From Streptomyces chartreusis NRRL 3882 (GTDB lineage: Bacteria; Actinomycetota; Actinomycetes; Streptomycetales; Streptomycetaceae), in assembly GCF_900236475.1 (NCBI RefSeq), contig NZ_LT963352.1, positions 7,055,001 through 7,119,000 on the forward strand: 64,000 nucleotides of DNA, written 5' to 3'. The translations under genes and the position numbers were made by a program. This document shows, one piece after another, positions 62,269-64,000 of the stretch. The first letter of the stretch is position 1. Each line of letters starts with the position of its first letter. The notes under the pieces are model-generated. The model did no database searches, was not told where the DNA came from, and was given only the letters and a program-made list of their open reading frames with translations.

Positions 62269-64000
62269 GTGCCGGGGTTCACGCATCTGCACACCGTCTC
62301 CGGGTTCTCGTTGCGGTATGGAGCCTCGCATCCGGAGCGGCTGGCCGAGCGTGCCTCCGAGCGGGGCATGGACGCCCTGGCTCTCACTGATCGCGACACG
62401 CTCGCCGGTGCCGTCCGGTTCGCCAAGGCCTGTGCGAAGGCGGGGGTCCGTCCGGTGTTCGGGGCGGATCTGGCGGTGGCGGGGGCGGAGCGCCCCGAGC
62501 CCGGGGTCGGGAGGGGTCGGCGCCGGACTCCCGTGCGCGGTGGCGCCTTCGTCGACGAGTCGGCCCCCCGGGTGGTCTTCCTCGCCCGGGACGGTGCTCG
62601 TGGGTGGGCCGGGCTGTGCCGGCTCGTCTCTGCGGTGCATGAGGGGGAGGGGACGCCCGTGCTGCCCTGGGAGCGCCGTCACGCCGAGGGCGTGACCGTG
62701 CTGCTCGGGCCTGATTCGGATGTGGGGCGTGCCCTGGCCGCCGGGCGCCCCGACCGTGCGGCGCGACTGCTCGTGCCCTGGCGGGAGGTCTACGGCGACG
62801 CCCTGCGGCTGGAGGCCGTCTGGCATGGCCGGAAAGGCACGGGGCCCGGCTCCCTGCGGTTGGCCGCCCGGACCGTCGGGTTCGCCGCCGAGCAGCGGAT
62901 CCGGCCCGTGCTCAGCAACGCCGTACGGTACGCCGACCCGGGGCTGGGGCCGGTCGCCGACGTGCTGGACGCCGCGCGCCGGCTGGTGCCCGTCGACCCG
63001 ACCAAGGAGCTGGACTCCGGTGAGGCCTGGCTCAAGGGCGCGGACGCCATGTTCGGGGCGGCGGAGCGGATCGTGGAGGCCGCCGGGTTCCGGCGGGGCA
63101 CCGCTCACCGGCTGGTGGAGCAGACCGAGGCCACGGCCGCCGAGTGCCTGGTCGACCCCGAGGACGACCTCGGGATCGGCACCGTCCACTTCCCCGAGCC
63201 GCATCTGGTCGGCGCCGGCCGCCGTACCGCCCAGCGGACGCTGGCCTCGCGGGCGGCGGCGGGGATGGTGCTGCTCGGGTACGACCGGCGGCGGGAGTAC
63301 TGGGAGCGGATGCACCATGAGCTGGACATCATCGCCCACCACGGCTTCGCGTCCTACTTTCTGACCGTGGCCCAAGTGGTCGACGACGTGCGGGAGATGG
63401 GCATCCGGGTCGCCGCCCGCGGGTCCGGTGCGGGATCGCTCGTCAACCATCTGCTCGGGATCGCGCACGCCGATCCGATCGAGCACCGGCTGCTGATGGA
63501 GCGGTTCCTGTCCAAGGAGCGGGTCGTGCTGCCCGACATCGACATCGACGTGGAGTCCGCGCGCCGGCTGGAGGTCTACCGCGCGATCATCGACCGGTTC
63601 GGCACCGAGCGGGTCGCGACGGTCGCGATGCCGGAGACGTATCGCGTGCGGCACGCGATCCGTGACGTGGGGGCCGCCCTGTCCATGGACCCGGCCGAGA
63701 TCGACCGGGTGGCCAAGTCCTTTCCGCACATCCGGGCGCGGGACGCCCGCGCCGCGCTGGAAGAACTGCCCGAACTGCGTGCGCTGGCGGGCGAGAAGGA
63801 GAGGTACGGGAGGCTGTGGGAGCTGGTCGAGGCGCTGGACGCGCTGCCGCGCGGTGTGGCCATGCACCCGTGCGGGGTGCTGCTGTCCGACGCCTCCCTG
63901 CTGGAGCGTACGCCGGTCATGCCGACCAGTGGCGAGGGCTTTCCCATGTCGCAGTTCGACAAGGACGACGTCGAGGACCTCGGGTTGCTGAAGCTGGACG
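62269..64000 (+). CDS. dnaE2: Error-prone DNA polymerase III alpha subunit (DnaE2), 5' part
   Basis: 577 codons are in the window and the frame is still open at the right edge, so the gene continues beyond. The PHP domain opens the protein (FTHLHTVSGFSLRYGASHPE). The polymerase core has HHGFASYFLTVAQVVDDVRE, VAARGSGAGSLVNHLLGIAHADP and LPDIDIDVES with the catalytic Asp residues. PDIDID and the context favour the DnaE2/ImuC mutasome polymerase over the replicative DnaE1. GTG 62269 follows GGGAGG by 5 nt. An SOS-box-like site upstream supports damage induction. Confidence 0.9.
   Translation, partial: MPGFTHLHTVSGFSLRYGASHPERLAERASERGMDALALTDRDTLAGAVRFAKACAKAGVRPVFGADLAVAGAERPEPGVGRGRRRTPVRGGAFVDESAPRVVFLARDGARGWAGLCRLVSAVHEGEGTPVLPWERRHAEGVTVLLGPDSDVGRALAAGRPDRAARLLVPWREVYGDALRLEAVWHGRKGTGPGSLRLAARTVGFAAEQRIRPVLSNAVRYADPGLGPVADVLDAARRLVPVDPTKELDSGEAWLKGADAMFGAAERIVEAAGFRRGTAHRLVEQTEATAAECLVDPEDDLGIGTVHFPEPHLVGAGRRTAQRTLASRAAAGMVLLGYDRRREYWERMHHELDIIAHHGFASYFLTVAQVVDDVREMGIRVAARGSGAGSLVNHLLGIAHADPIEHRLLMERFLSKERVVLPDIDIDVESARRLEVYRAIIDRFGTERVATVAMPETYRVRHAIRDVGAALSMDPAEIDRVAKSFPHIRARDARAALEELPELRALAGEKERYGRLWELVEALDALPRGVAMHPCGVLLSDASLLERTPVMPTSGEGFPMSQFDKDDVEDLGLLKLD

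Noticed and set aside
62720..63991. Shorter open frames in the last 2 kb
   Set aside because: They are in a different frame from the continuous DnaE2 coding sequence, which carries the polymerase motifs and runs off the window edge.

Overview
This window is a stretch of Streptomyces (or closely related high-GC actinomycete) chromosome. The evidence is very high GC coding sequence, many GTG/TTG starts with GTGA/ATGA stop-start overlaps, an actinobacterial insertion in the 23S rRNA, a DmdR/IdeR-type iron box, and gene families typical of streptomycetes (DUF5685, tandem streptogrisin-like proteases, ScpA with a long disordered N-terminus, Rpf/LysM protein, SepF-like protein, DnaE2). No prophage, integrase, transposase or CRISPR array is visible. 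This is core chromosome with short non-coding repeats.

Layout. 1-2370: 3' two thirds of a 23S rRNA gene, 5S rRNA and the rRNA terminator. 2.4-10.1 kb: an Arg/Asp-repeat TPR protein, a DUF1015 protein, a HAD-IIA phosphatase, an iron-box-controlled siderophore ABC importer (two permeases and an ATPase, no binding protein) and an SCP2 protein. 10.1-14.1 kb: small acidic protein, tlyA, NAD kinase and recN. 14.3-21.5 kb: glycosyltransferase, PucR-type regulator (with a MITE-like inverted repeat between them), LLM oxidoreductase, FAD-linked oxidase and GH15 glycosidase. 22.0-28.0 kb: pyrG, a Nudix hydrolase, a STAND/TPR regulator and alanine dehydrogenase. 28.3-33.2 kb: chromosome-dynamics operon: ParA-like ATPase, a small RHH-like protein, scpA, scpB and an RsuA/RluB pseudouridine synthase. 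33.2-35.4 kb: ADP-ribosylglycohydrolase and an RlaP-like nucleotidyltransferase (end to end), then a Rieske lipoprotein. 35.6-40.1 kb: aroH chorismate mutase, tyrA, cmk, plsC and der.

40.1-42.6 kb: two conserved proteins of unknown function and an Rpf-like muralytic enzyme with a long structured leader. 42.6-48.5 kb: a complete branched-chain-amino-acid-type (Liv) ABC system. LivH, LivM and LivG are fused into one 905-residue protein, a separate LivF has an altered Walker A, and a divergent pair encodes a lipoprotein and the binding protein. 48.5-54.2 kb: WYL regulator overlapping an isolated cytochrome oxidase subunit I gene, an I78-like inhibitor, a PAP2 phosphatase and a membrane glycosyltransferase. 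54.5-59.4 kb: MFS exporter, glutaryl-CoA-type dehydrogenase, SepF-like protein and DUF5685 protein with a cysteine-rich tail. 59.6-62.1 kb: two S1 serine proteases. 62.2 kb to the end: 5' part of an error-prone DNA polymerase III alpha (DnaE2) with an SOS-box-like promoter.

The most interesting signals are: the fused Liv importer, whose two ATP sites are predicted to be asymmetric; the structured Rpf leader; the ADP-ribosylglycohydrolase/RlaP pair; near-perfect operator palindromes in front of several genes; and Shine-Dalgarno sequences buried in hairpins.
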